A stretch of DNA of 64,000 nucleotides from an uncultured Lachnospiraceae bacterium (GTDB lineage: Bacteria; Bacillota; Clostridia; Lachnospirales; Lachnospiraceae): positions 1 through 64,000 of the forward strand of contig CADAHQ010000003.1 of assembly GCA_902787715.1 (NCBI GenBank). Reading direction: 5' to 3'. The notes beneath the pieces were generated by a model. It made no database searches and was not told the DNA's origin. It saw only the letters and a program-made list of their open reading frames with translations. Positions within the stretch are counted from its first letter, which is position 1; every line of letters begins with the position of its first letter. Below are positions 34,708 through 43,254 of this stretch, one piece after another. The translations under genes were made by a program, and so were the position numbers.

Positions 34708-36672
34708 ATGAGTATGATCAAGCCGGGAACGTTTATCGGCGATCGCTATGAGATCCTTGAGAAAATCGGATCCGGCGGTATGGCAGACGTTTACAAAGCC
34801 AAATGCCACCGCTTAAACCGTCTTGTGGCGATTAAGATTCTTAAGCCGGAATTTTCCGGGGATAAGAATTTCGTGACGAAATTCCGTGGCGAGGCGCAGT
34901 CCTGCGCCGGTCTGACGCATCCGAACATCGTCAGCGTGTACGATGTCGGCGACGACGGGGACCTTCATTATTTTGTTATGGAGTACGTGGAGGGTATCAC
35001 CCTGAAGCGGTTCATCGAGAGAAAGGGCAAACTCGACATCAAGGAAGCTGTCGGTATTGCCATTCAGATTGCACAGGGTCTCGACGTTGCACACCAGAAC
35101 CATGTGGTGCACCGCGACATCAAGCCGCAGAACATCATCATTTCCAAGGAAGGCAAGGTCAAGGTCGCGGACTTCGGCATCGCCCGCGCGGTGACGGCTA
35201 CGACCACGACCCACGAGGCACAGAACATCGGTTCCGTGCATTACCTCTCGCCGGAGCAGGCAAGAGGCGGCTACAGTGACGAGCGAAGCGACATCTATTC
35301 CCTCGGCGTCACGATGTACGAGATGCTTGCCGGTCGCGTTCCCTTCACGGGCGACAATGCGGTTTCCGTCGCACTTCTGCACATTCAGGGCGAGGCTACG
35401 CCGCTGTCGGAGATCAACCCCGAGGTGACCCCGAGCCTTGAGAAGATTATCGCCAAATGCATGCAGAAGAAGCCGGAGCGCCGTTACATGTCCACAACGG
35501 AGCTCATCGCGGATCTGAAGGCGGCGATTGTCAACCCGACCGGTGATTTCGTGAAGATGATGCCGGTGGTAAACGATTCGCCCACGAAGAATTTTACGGC
35601 GAGCGAAATGAGCGAGATTCATGCCGCAACTGCGCACAGTGAGGCATTTGACGACGATGAGGACGTGGAGGAACAGCGCCCTTCGAAGACCTTTACGGAG
35701 GCGAAGCGCCGCAGAATCGAAGAGGACGACGAGGACGATGAAGATCTCGATTCGATGGGCGGCAACATGGAGAAGATTCTGCTTCTTCTGAGCGTTTTCA
35801 TGGTTCTGATTGTGGCTATTGGAGCCATCTACGGAATCTCCCGCCTGATGAAGGGCGGCTGGTCGCTCTTCCCGAGTAACTCCGGACTGGTTCTCACCGC
35901 GACACCGACGATGTCGGCAACCCCGACGCCGACGGAGATGGTTCAGACCGTAGCCATCGGCAACTATAAGGGACAGGATTACAACATCGTAATTCAGAAG
36001 CTGGAGAGCCAGGGCCTCCTTGTGGAGTACGAGCCCTCCGACAAATACAGCGAAGACTATGATCCCGGTACTGTCGTTTCCCAGATTCCCGAGGCGGGAA
36101 GCATCCTACTTGTGGGCGATACGGTGAAACTGATCTACAGTATCGGTAAGGAGCCGTTCACCATCGGCAATTACAAGGGATACACGGAGCAGCAGGTTCG
36201 CTCCACCGTCGGTAACAAACTGAGCCTCCGCTTCGAGTGGATGGAGAGCGACGAGGTTGAGGACAACCACGTCATCAAGACGGAGCCGAAGGCAGGAGAG
36301 CAGCTGAAGGTCGGCGAGACTCTCATTGTGTACCTGAACTCCGGCAACACGAAGGTTACGGAAGTTCCGAATGTCATCGGCAAGAAGGAAGTCGACGCCA
36401 TGGCTGCGCTGATTTCCGCGAAACTGAAGTATGATGTAAAGCATGAATACAGCAGCTCGGTTCCGGCCGGCAACGTCATTTCCCAGACGCCTGCTGCAGG
36501 CGGCGGAAAGGTCAACAAGGATTCGGTTGTCACGCTCATCGTGAGCGACGGCCCGGAGCCGACCCCGTCACCGACACCTACGCCGGTACCGACCAGCACA
36601 CCGACAACCGCACCGACCAGCACACCGACTCCGGTTCCGTCCGAGGGTGACGGCGGCGGGGAAGGTGCCTGA
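34708..36672 (+). CDS. prkC: PASTA-domain Ser/Thr protein kinase (PrkC/Stk)
   Basis: A 654-residue membrane kinase. The kinase domain (about 12-275) is complete: GSGGMADVYK loop, Lys43, HRDIKPQN with Asp137 and DFG at 155-157. A charged juxtamembrane linker (about 300-352) leads to one transmembrane helix (about 355-377). Outside follow three PASTA repeats (about 412-480, 481-548, 549-617) that bind muropeptides or lipid II, and a Pro/Thr-rich tail. It senses cell-wall state and phosphorylates division and wall-synthesis proteins. AAAGGTTGGGAAG precedes ATG 34708. The tail's regular TPTP pattern suggests a flexible wall-spanning stalk. Confidence 0.97.
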   Translation: MSMIKPGTFIGDRYEILEKIGSGGMADVYKAKCHRLNRLVAIKILKPEFSGDKNFVTKFRGEAQSCAGLTHPNIVSVYDVGDDGDLHYFVMEYVEGITLKRFIERKGKLDIKEAVGIAIQIAQGLDVAHQNHVVHRDIKPQNIIISKEGKVKVADFGIARAVTATTTTHEAQNIGSVHYLSPEQARGGYSDERSDIYSLGVTMYEMLAGRVPFTGDNAVSVALLHIQGEATPLSEINPEVTPSLEKIIAKCMQKKPERRYMSTTELIADLKAAIVNPTGDFVKMMPVVNDSPTKNFTASEMSEIHAATAHSEAFDDDEDVEEQRPSKTFTEAKRRRIEEDDEDDEDLDSMGGNMEKILLLLSVFMVLIVAIGAIYGISRLMKGGWSLFPSNSGLVLTATPTMSATPTPTEMVQTVAIGNYKGQDYNIVIQKLESQGLLVEYEPSDKYSEDYDPGTVVSQIPEAGSILLVGDTVKLIYSIGKEPFTIGNYKGYTEQQVRSTVGNKLSLRFEWMESDEVEDNHVIKTEPKAGEQLKVGETLIVYLNSGNTKVTEVPNVIGKKEVDAMAALISAKLKYDVKHEYSSSVPAGNVISQTPAAGGGKVNKDSVVTLIVSDGPEPTPSPTPTPVPTSTPTTAPTSTPTPVPSEGDGGGEGA

Positions 36673-36693
36673 TTCCGCATCGGGACGCAAGGT

Positions 36694-37605
36694 ATGAAGG
36701 AATGTAACGGAAAAATTATCAAGGGTGTCGGCGGGAGCTACGACGTCTATGTCACGGGGCGCGGTGTCGTGTCCTGCAGCGCCCGCGGCAACCTGCGATA
36801 TCTCAGAACGAAGCCGCTGATCGGCGACGATGTCGCCCTCTCGGTTTCGGAGGACGGCACGGGGCATATCCTGCGCATTGAAAAGAGGCGGAACGAGCTG
36901 GTCCGGCCGGCGATTGCCAATGTGGACCAGGCGCTTTTGGTGTGCGCGGTGCGTGACCCCGAGTTTCATCCGAATCTTTTGGACCGCTTTTTGATTTTGA
37001 TGGCACGCCAGAACGTTCCGGTTCTGGTGTGCTTTAACAAGACGGACCTGGCGGAGGACGGGGAGATCGCGAAGCTCACGGACATGTACCGGGGATGCGG
37101 CGCGAAGCTCTTTGTCACCCAGGCCAGTGAGCCTGCGACTCTTGCGCCGCTTCGGGAGGCTTTGCGCGGACGGACCACCGTCCTTGCCGGACCTTCCGGC
37201 GTCGGCAAATCCACCATCATGAACGCGATGCAGCCGGAAGCCAACATGGAGGTCGGCGAGCTCAGCGAGAAGATTCGGAGGGGCAAGCAGACCACACGGC
37301 ACACGCAGCTGTTCTTCGTGGAGGAGAACACCTACCTCTGCGACACGCCGGGATTCAGCTCCCTGTATCTTCCGGAGGTGAAGCCGGAGGAGTTGGCGGG
37401 GTATTTTCCGGAGTTTACGGAGGCGGCACGGGAGTGCCGGTATCCGGACTGCCGTCATTTGAAGGAGCCCGAGTGCGCCGTCAAGCAGGCGGTGGAGGAA
37501 GGCAGAATTGCGCGGGAGCGCTATGACAGTTATCTTTTGTTGTACGACGAGATTTCCGGCACGCGGATCATCTATTCGCGGAAGCCGAAACATGAGGAGC
37601 AATAG
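36694..37605 (+). CDS. rsgA: Ribosome small-subunit-dependent GTPase RsgA
   Basis: A 303-residue circularly permuted GTPase that checks late 30S maturation. An N-terminal OB domain (about 5-70) is followed by G4 NKTD (115-118), G1 GPSGVGKST (166-174) and G3 DTPG near 217-220. The C-terminal zinc site is Cys248, Cys253, His255 and Cys261. The Shine-Dalgarno sequence is weak (GCAAGG). It follows prkC by 21 nt, and rpe follows by 3 nt, matching the usual prkC-rsgA-rpe order. Confidence 0.96.
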   Translation: MKECNGKIIKGVGGSYDVYVTGRGVVSCSARGNLRYLRTKPLIGDDVALSVSEDGTGHILRIEKRRNELVRPAIANVDQALLVCAVRDPEFHPNLLDRFLILMARQNVPVLVCFNKTDLAEDGEIAKLTDMYRGCGAKLFVTQASEPATLAPLREALRGRTTVLAGPSGVGKSTIMNAMQPEANMEVGELSEKIRRGKQTTRHTQLFFVEENTYLCDTPGFSSLYLPEVKPEELAGYFPEFTEAARECRYPDCRHLKEPECAVKQAVEEGRIARERYDSYLLLYDEISGTRIIYSRKPKHEEQ

Positions 37606-37608
37606 GTT

Positions 37609-38289
37609 ATGAATTGGTTGTCACCGTCCATTTTGGCGGCGGATTTCAATCGGCTCGGGGAGCAGATCCGGATTGTGCAGGACTGCGGTTCCCAGGCACT
37701 GCACTTCGATGTGATGGACGGCCTGTTTGTGCCGAGCATCAGCTTCGGCATGCCGGTGCTTGCTTCCATTCGCAAGGAGACCGACCTCTTTTTGGATGTT
37801 CATCTGATGATTCGGGAGCCGGTCCGCTATATCCGGGAATTTACCGAGAGCGGAGCCGATCTGATTACGGTGCATTATGAGGCCTGCAGCGATGTGGCGG
37901 CGACGCTTCGCGCCATTCGCGAAGCCGGCGTGAAAGTCGGCATGTCCATCCGCCCGGAGACTCCGGTTTCCGTGCTTCGCCCCTTTGTGAAGTCCCTTGA
38001 CCTGATTTTGATCATGTCGGTCAACCCCGGTTTCGGCGGGCAGAAATTCATGGAAGGCACCTACGCAAAACTTTCCGAGGTCCGGCAGATGTATGCCGAG
38101 GTCTTCGGACATGCATACGGGGACGATGTGCCGCGGCTTGAGGTCGACGGCGGAATCAACCTGCAGAATGTGGCATCGGTTCTTGCGGCGGGCGCGGACA
38201 CCATCGTGACCGGAAGCGCCGTGTTCCGCGGAGATATTGCGGACAATACCCGGAGATTTCTTTCGATTCTCGCCGGGGAGAAGGAGTGA
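37609..38289 (+). CDS. rpe: Ribulose-phosphate 3-epimerase
   Basis: A 226-residue TIM-barrel enzyme that interconverts ribulose 5-phosphate and xylulose 5-phosphate in the pentose phosphate route. The conserved blocks are SILAADF near the start, MDGLFVPSISFG (about 38-49), VHLMI, MSVNPGFGGQKF (about 138-149) and the phosphate-binding DGGIN..G. It starts 3 nt after rsgA and ends the long murE-rpe run at a strong terminator (38294-38324). Confidence 0.96.
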   Translation: MNWLSPSILAADFNRLGEQIRIVQDCGSQALHFDVMDGLFVPSISFGMPVLASIRKETDLFLDVHLMIREPVRYIREFTESGADLITVHYEACSDVAATLRAIREAGVKVGMSIRPETPVSVLRPFVKSLDLILIMSVNPGFGGQKFMEGTYAKLSEVRQMYAEVFGHAYGDDVPRLEVDGGINLQNVASVLAAGADTIVTGSAVFRGDIADNTRRFLSILAGEKE

Positions 38290-38293
38290 ATTT

Positions 38294-38324
38294 CCGCAGA
38301 GGGGCGACTCTCTGCGGCTTTTTC
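38294..38324 (+). terminator. Rho-independent terminator after rpe
   Basis: CCGCAGAG (38294-38301) pairs perfectly with CTCTGCGG (38310-38317), followed by CTTTTTC. Confidence 0.87.
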
Positions 38325-38353
38325 TTGAAAAAATGCACGGTTTGTGCTAAGGT
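38325..38353 (+). promoter_or_regulatory. Candidate promoter of ychF-lgt-feoAB
   Basis: TTGAAA (38325-38330), a 17-nt spacer and TAAGGT (38348-38353), directly after the rpe terminator and 57 bases before ychF. Confidence 0.55.
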
Positions 38354-38409
38354 ATCAAAGGCTGTGCGGTTTCCCGCACGGCGGCAAGAAACACTGAAGG
38401 AGTACGTTC

Positions 38410-39507
38410 ATGAAACTCGGTATCGTAGGACTTCCCAACGTCGGGAAGAGCACCCTTTTCAATTCGTTGACCAAGGCGGGCGCAGAGTCCGCCAACTATC
38501 CGTTCTGCACCATCGACCCCAACGTCGGTGTCGTCACCGTGCCGGATTCCCGGCTGCAGGTTCTGACGGACATGTACCAGTCCAAGCGGACCATCCCGGC
38601 GGTCGTGGAGTTCGTCGACATTGCGGGCCTTGTCAAGGGCGCCAGCAAGGGCGAGGGTCTCGGCAACCAGTTCCTCTCGCACATCCGCGAGACGGACGCC
38701 ATCGTGCATGTGGTGCGTTGCTTCGAGGACGGAAATATCATTCATGTGGACGGTTCCGTGGATCCGATCCGCGACATTGAGACCATCAATCTCGAGCTGA
38801 TTTTCGCCGACCTTGAGACCGTGGAGCGCAGAATCGCCCGCGTCTCCAAGGGTGCAAGCTACGACAAGGCTCAGGCCAAGGAGCTTGAGATGCTGAAAAA
38901 GATCAAGGACCTTCTCGAGAACGGGCAGAAGGCTTCCGCCTACGAGACCGACGACGAGGATGAGATCGGATGGCTTCGCGGCTATTCGTTCCTGACGAGA
39001 AAGCCCGTCATCTACGCCGCCAACGTCTCCGACGACGATATTGCGGACGACGGCGCGAACAATGCATTCGTAGCGAAGGTACGTGCATTTGCCGCGGAAG
39101 AGGGCTCGGAGGTGTTCGTCATCTGCGCAAGACTCGAGGAGGAGATTTCCGAACTTGAGGAGGACGAGCGCAAGGAGTTCCTGACGGAGATGGGCTTGGA
39201 GGAAGCCGGCCTTGAGAAGCTGATTCGCGCAAGCTACCATCTGCTCGGACTCATCAGTTTCTTAACCACGGGTCCCGATGAGACCAGAGCCTGGACCATC
39301 ACAAGAGGCATGAAGGCTCCGCAGGCGGCAGGTAAGATTCACACCGACTTTGAGCGCGGCTTCATCCGCGCCGAGGTTGTGGCATACGACGACCTGGTGA
39401 GCTGCGGCGGCATGCTGCAGGCCAAGGAGAAAGGACTTGTTCGCTCCGAGGGCAAGGAATATGTTGTTAAGGACGGCGACGTCATCCTGTTCCGATTCAA
39501 CGTCTGA
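38410..39507 (+). CDS. ychF: Redox-regulated ATPase YchF (OLA1 family)
   Basis: A 365-residue P-loop protein with G1 GLPNVGKS (residues 6-13), G3 DIAG and an altered G4 region near 206 that gives the family its ATP preference. A helical hairpin insertion (about 130-200) and a C-terminal TGS domain (about 280-363, ending [10 protein letters not shown]) complete the usual plan. It binds ribosomes and is tied to stress responses. AAGGAG precedes ATG 38410. lgt follows after 13 nt. Confidence 0.96.
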   Translation: MKLGIVGLPNVGKSTLFNSLTKAGAESANYPFCTIDPNVGVVTVPDSRLQVLTDMYQSKRTIPAVVEFVDIAGLVKGASKGEGLGNQFLSHIRETDAIVHVVRCFEDGNIIHVDGSVDPIRDIETINLELIFADLETVERRIARVSKGASYDKAQAKELEMLKKIKDLLENGQKASAYETDDEDEIGWLRGYSFLTRKPVIYAANVSDDDIADDGANNAFVAKVRAFAAEEGSEVFVICARLEEEISELEEDERKEFLTEMGLEEAGLEKLIRASYHLLGLISFLTTGPDETRAWTITRGMKAPQAAGKIHTDFERGFIRAEVVAYDDLVSCGGMLQAKEKGLVRSEGKEYVVKDGDVILFRFNV

Positions 39508-39520
39508 TACGGAGGATACC

Positions 39521-40531
39521 ATGGGAAACCTTCTTACATTCTTAGAGGAAACCGAGACCAAGACCGACATCATCTTCCCGCACCTGGGGATTGCCCTTCG
39601 CAAGGTGGGAAGCTATGTCACCGTCTTCGGAATCAAGATCATGTTCTACGGGATTGTCATCGGTCTCGCCATGATTATCGGATATCTCATGGCCGAGCAT
39701 ATGGCGAAGAGGACGGGGCAGAATCCCGAGCCGTATCTTGACTTTACCATCATCGCCGTGATTGTCTCGGTGTTCTGCGCAAGACTTTACTATGTCATTT
39801 TCAACTGGAGTCAATACAAGGACAACTTCTGGGATGTCTTCAACATCCGCGCCGGCGGCCTGGCCATCTACGGCGGCGTCATCGGCGGTATTCTGACGGC
39901 GGTTGTCTTCACGAAGATCCGCAAGCTTCCGCGGTATCAGTTTCTTGACACCGCAATTCTCGGCCTTCTGACCGGCCAGATCATCGGCCGCTGGGGCAAC
40001 TTCTTTAACCGCGAATGCTTCGGTACCTACACGGACGGCCCCTTCGCGATGCTTGTGGACACCCGCGACGTGAGCCCGTATTTCAATCCCGCCACCAGCC
40101 AGAAGATGGTGGAGAATGTGTACGCCGGCAAGACCCGCGCCCTGGAGAGAGTCCTCGAGATCCGGAACAACGCCGTGGTTCGGGACGGAGCTACCTACGT
40201 GAGCGTTCATCCCACCTTCCTGTATGAGTCTCTCTGGAATCTGGTGCTTTTGGTGTTCCTTTGCTTCCGCATCCGCAGAAAGAAGTTCGACGGAGAAATC
40301 CTCCTTTTGTATCTGTTCGGATACGGCCTCGGCCGATTCTGGATCGAAGGACTCCGCACCGACCAGCTGTTTTTGTTCAACACGCCCATAGCCGTGTCGC
40401 AGCTTTTGAGCGCGATTCTGGTTGTCGGCAGTGCGATTGCCTACGTTATCCTTTGGCGGAAGAACAGCGAAAAGAAAGAATCCGCAAAGGAAACTGTGAA
40501 AGAATCTGCGAAAAAGTCCCCGGAGGAGTAA
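39521..40531 (+). CDS. lgt: Prolipoprotein diacylglyceryl transferase
   Basis: A 336-residue membrane enzyme with about seven transmembrane helices. The signature GRWGNFFNRECFG lies near residues 155-167, and the conserved YGGVIGG region and HPTFLYES near 230-237 are also present. It transfers diacylglycerol from phosphatidylglycerol to the lipobox cysteine, the first step of lipoprotein maturation. The C-terminus is a Lys/Glu-rich tail of about 25 residues. ATG 39521 directly follows GGAGGATACC; the longer frame from 39437 lies in ychF. Confidence 0.95.
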   Translation: MGNLLTFLEETETKTDIIFPHLGIALRKVGSYVTVFGIKIMFYGIVIGLAMIIGYLMAEHMAKRTGQNPEPYLDFTIIAVIVSVFCARLYYVIFNWSQYKDNFWDVFNIRAGGLAIYGGVIGGILTAVVFTKIRKLPRYQFLDTAILGLLTGQIIGRWGNFFNRECFGTYTDGPFAMLVDTRDVSPYFNPATSQKMVENVYAGKTRALERVLEIRNNAVVRDGATYVSVHPTFLYESLWNLVLLVFLCFRIRRKKFDGEILLLYLFGYGLGRFWIEGLRTDQLFLFNTPIAVSQLLSAILVVGSAIAYVILWRKNSEKKESAKETVKESAKKSPEE

Positions 40532-40534
40532 TCC

Positions 40535-42898
40535 ATGACATTGCAGGATCTGAAAATCGGACAAAGCGCGGTTATCACGGTGCTCGGAGGAGAGGGCGCC
40601 CTGCGCCAGCATATGCTTGACATGGGACTTCTCCCGGGTGAAGTCGTGACGCTGAAGCAGTTCGCGCCGATGGGAGATCCGATTGAGGTGAACATCCGCG
40701 GGTATGAGCTCACCCTTCGCAGAAGCGACGCCGCGAACATCTCGGTGGAGCCCGTACCGGAGGACGCCGCAGGCAGCGAGCCCGAGGAGGAGCAGCGGAA
40801 GAGAAAGGAACCCCCGATGGTTCCGGATCATCCGGGTCTCGGCGAGGAAGGCAAATACCACGTCAAAGCGGACGAGAATCCGGTTCCCAAGGGGACCGTG
40901 CTCACCTTTGCCCTCGCGGGAAACCAGAACTGCGGAAAGACGACTTTATTTAACCAATTGACGGGAGCCAATCGGCACGTGGGGAATTTTCCGGGCGTGA
41001 CGGTGGACCGTGTGAGCGGCGAGATCCGGGGCTATCCGGAGACCTCCGTGACCGACCTCCCGGGCATTTATTCCCTCTCGCCGTACACCTCGGAAGAGAT
41101 TGTGTCCCGCGAGTTCATTCTGAAGGAAAAACCCACCTGTATTATCAATATTGTGGACGCCACCAACATCGAGCGCAACCTGTATCTGACGCTGCAGCTG
41201 ATGGAGCTTAACGTCCCCATCGTTTTGGCTCTCAACATGATGGACGAGGTGCGCGGCAACGGCGGCACCATCCGCATCAACCTGATGGAGTCCATGCTGG
41301 GGATTCCCGTGGTTCCCATCGCCGCCGCGAAAAATGAGGGCGTCGACGAGCTGATTAAGCACTGCATTCACGTCGCCAAATACCGTGAGCGCCCCGGCAG
41401 AAACGACTTCTGCGGCCGCGACGAAAACGGCGGTGCGGTGCACCGGTGCCTGCACGGCATTATGGCATTTATCGAGGATCACGCCGAGGCGGCGGAGATT
41501 CCGCTGCGGTTTGCCGCCAGCAAGCTTGCGGAGGGCGATAAGCTGGTACTGGATGCTCTTGCCCTCAGTGAAAATGAGAAGGAAACCGTGGAGCACATGA
41601 TTGTCAACATGGAGCAGGAGCGCGGCATGGACCGCGCGGCCGCCATCGCCGACATGCGCTACACTTTTATACGAAACGTCTGCAACGCCACGGTGGTGAA
41701 GCCCCGCGAGAGCAAGGAACACCGCCGCAGCCGCGCCATCGACAAGGTGCTTACGGGCCGCTTTACGGCGATCCCCGTGTTCATCGTCATCATGGCACTC
41801 ACCTTCTTTTTGACCTTTAACGTCATCGGCGCGTGGCTTCAGGGGCTTTTGGAGACCGGCATCGAAAAACTGCAGGGGCTGGCGGAGCGCGGCATGGATG
41901 CCGGCAATGTCAATCCGATCCTAAGGTCTTTGGTGGTGGACGGAATCTTCGGAGGCGTCGGAAGCGTCATCAGCTTCGTGCCCATTATCGTTGTGTTGTT
42001 CTTCTTCCTCTCAGTGCTTGAGGACAGCGGCTACATGGCCCGCGTCGCCTTTGTGATGGACAAGCTGCTTCGAAAGATCGGTCTGTCCGGGCGAAGCATC
42101 GTGCCGATGCTCATCGGCTTCGGCTGTACGGTTCCGGGCGTCATGGCGTCGCGAACCCTGCCCAGTGCCCGTGACCGCAAGATGACGATTCTTCTCACGC
42201 CCTTTATGAGCTGCACCGCTAAACTGCCGATCTACGGCTTTTTCGCCCACGCCTTCTTCCCGCGTTACAGCGGGCTTGTGATGGTGGGGCTGTACCTGTT
42301 CGGCATCGTGACGGCGATTCTGATTGCCCTTGTGGCAAAGACCACGTTCTTCCGCGGCGAGGCGGTTCCCTTCGTTATGGAGCTGCCGAACTACCGGTTG
42401 CCGGGCCTCAGAAGCGTGGGAATGCTTCTGTGGGACAAGGCGAAGGATTTCCTGCAGAGAGCGTTTACGGTAATCTTTATCGCAAGTCTTTTGGTGTGGT
42501 TTTTGCAGACCTTTGACTTCGGCTTTAACATGGTGGAGGATTCGAAGGACAGCATCCTTGCAAGCCTTGCCGGAATCCTCGCACCGGTGTTTGCGCTGCA
42601 CGGCTTCGGCGAGTGGCGCGTGGTGACCGCGTTGATCACCGGATTTATCGCGAAGGAGAGCGTGGTGTCCACGCTCATGATTCTGTACGGCGGATCGGCA
42701 GCGGTGACGGCGGTTCTGTCCCCTGCTACAGCCCTGGCACTTTTGGTGTTCTGCCTTCTGTACACGCCCTGCGTTGCGGCGGTGGCGTCCATCCGAAGGG
42801 AGCTCGGCCGCAAATGGGCGGCAATCATCGTGTTGGAGCAGTGCGCCGTGGCGTGGGTTCTGTCCCTGCTTGTGGCCGGTATCTGCGCGATTTTCTGA
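40535..42898 (+). CDS. feoB: Fused FeoA-FeoB ferrous iron transporter
   Basis: A 787-residue protein. Residues 1 to about 74 are a complete FeoA (SH3-like) domain, followed by a charged linker (about 75-120). The FeoB G domain has G1 GNQNCGKTT (129-137), G3 DLPG (174-177) and G4 NMMD near 231-234. The membrane part has two gate repeats, including GFGCTVPGVMASRTL near 528-542. It brings Fe2+ into the cell under anaerobic conditions. It starts 3 nt after lgt with CGGAGGAG upstream. No separate feoA or feoC is adjacent. I see no convincing terminator after it. Confidence 0.95.
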   Translation: MTLQDLKIGQSAVITVLGGEGALRQHMLDMGLLPGEVVTLKQFAPMGDPIEVNIRGYELTLRRSDAANISVEPVPEDAAGSEPEEEQRKRKEPPMVPDHPGLGEEGKYHVKADENPVPKGTVLTFALAGNQNCGKTTLFNQLTGANRHVGNFPGVTVDRVSGEIRGYPETSVTDLPGIYSLSPYTSEEIVSREFILKEKPTCIINIVDATNIERNLYLTLQLMELNVPIVLALNMMDEVRGNGGTIRINLMESMLGIPVVPIAAAKNEGVDELIKHCIHVAKYRERPGRNDFCGRDENGGAVHRCLHGIMAFIEDHAEAAEIPLRFAASKLAEGDKLVLDALALSENEKETVEHMIVNMEQERGMDRAAAIADMRYTFIRNVCNATVVKPRESKEHRRSRAIDKVLTGRFTAIPVFIVIMALTFFLTFNVIGAWLQGLLETGIEKLQGLAERGMDAGNVNPILRSLVVDGIFGGVGSVISFVPIIVVLFFFLSVLEDSGYMARVAFVMDKLLRKIGLSGRSIVPMLIGFGCTVPGVMASRTLPSARDRKMTILLTPFMSCTAKLPIYGFFAHAFFPRYSGLVMVGLYLFGIVTAILIALVAKTTFFRGEAVPFVMELPNYRLPGLRSVGMLLWDKAKDFLQRAFTVIFIASLLVWFLQTFDFGFNMVEDSKDSILASLAGILAPVFALHGFGEWRVVTALITGFIAKESVVSTLMILYGGSAAVTAVLSPATALALLVFCLLYTPCVAAVASIRRELGRKWAAIIVLEQCAVAWVLSLLVAGICAIF

Positions 42899-43011
42899 AT
42901 CGTCGGAAAGGTTTCCGGAAGAGCTTATAAAAGGGCCCGTCGGAACGGCAAATTCACCCCCGCGTGGAGCGCGGTGATACAATCGAAGAGAGTTTGACCG
43001 GTTTTTTGCGA

Positions 43012-43031
43012 AAAGTGGAGGCCGGTGGAGG
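43012..43031 (+). promoter_or_regulatory. Upstream MraZ-box-like pair
   Basis: Two 10-bp units in tandem, AAAGTGGAGG and CCGGTGGAGG, keep the GTGG core at exact 10-bp spacing. They lie over 120 bp upstream of the mraZ promoter and are weaker than the proximal boxes. Confidence 0.35.
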
Positions 43032-43046
43032 CATTTTCAGCGTTTT

Positions 43047-43074
43047 CGAACACATGTTCCCGAACATATGTTTG
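43047..43074. promoter_or_regulatory. Two abutting LexA (SOS) box-like palindromes
   Basis: CGAACACATGTTCC (43047-43060) and CGAACATATGTTTG (43061-43074) each match 13 of 14 positions of the Gram-positive LexA consensus CGAACRNRYGTTCG and touch end to end. They lie about 80 bp upstream of the mraZ -35 box, so the mode of control is open. Confidence 0.6.
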
Positions 43075-43154
43075 AAAATGCAGAAAATGTCTCTTTTTTT
43101 GACGAAAAACCGATAAAAAATTGAAAAAAGTTTGAAAAGAATGCGAATTCCCTG

Positions 43155-43183
43155 TTGCAATCTTAAAAAAAGTGCTCTATAAT
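43155..43183 (+). promoter_or_regulatory. Promoter of the mraZ division/cell-wall operon
   Basis: TTGCAA (43155-43160), a 17-nt spacer and the perfect -10 TATAAT (43178-43183). The MraZ-type boxes begin 6 bp downstream, where repressor binding would block the start site. Confidence 0.9.
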
Positions 43184-43188
43184 TCAAA

Positions 43189-43249
43189 CAAGTGGTGAAA
43201 AGTACCATCTTTTACCATCATAAACCACAAAAGTGGTGGAAAGTGGAGA
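43189..43249 (+). promoter_or_regulatory. MraZ-binding boxes (autoregulation)
   Basis: Tandem 10-bp units: CAAGTGGTGA (43189) and degenerate AAAGTACCAT (43199), then AAAGTGGTGG (43230) and AAAGTGGAGA (43240). The best two match the AAAGTGKN3 box known for MraZ in Mollicutes. The last unit overlaps the mraZ ribosome binding site. Confidence 0.7.
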
Positions 43250-43254
43250 ATTTC

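Larger units (their letters stand above)
42899..43254 (+). other. 356-bp non-coding control region before mraZ
   Basis: No gene is supported here on either strand. The region holds a weak CCGCG/CGCGG hairpin near 42960, a MraZ-box-like pair (43012-43031), two abutting LexA-like boxes (43047-43074), an A-rich stretch (43075-43145), a strong promoter (43155-43183) and MraZ-type boxes around the mraZ ribosome binding site. A 12-codon frame at 43078 lacks a ribosome binding site and is not called. Confidence 0.7.

Noticed and set aside
39542-40861. Long - strand open frame opposite lgt and the start of feoAB
   Set aside because: The + strand carries two well-supported genes here, and the antisense product matches nothing I know.
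42899-42930. Hairpin-like CGGAAA/TTTCCG after feoAB as a terminator
   Set aside because: The loop is too small and no T-run follows.
43078-43116. Possible 12-codon leader peptide just after the LexA-like boxes
   Set aside because: No ribosome binding site, no promoter directly upstream and no regulatory hairpin linked to it.
43192-43254. Longer reading of mraZ from 43192
   Set aside because: It would translate the MraZ operator repeats, adds 21 unconserved residues and has no ribosome binding site; ATG 43255 gives the normal N-terminus.
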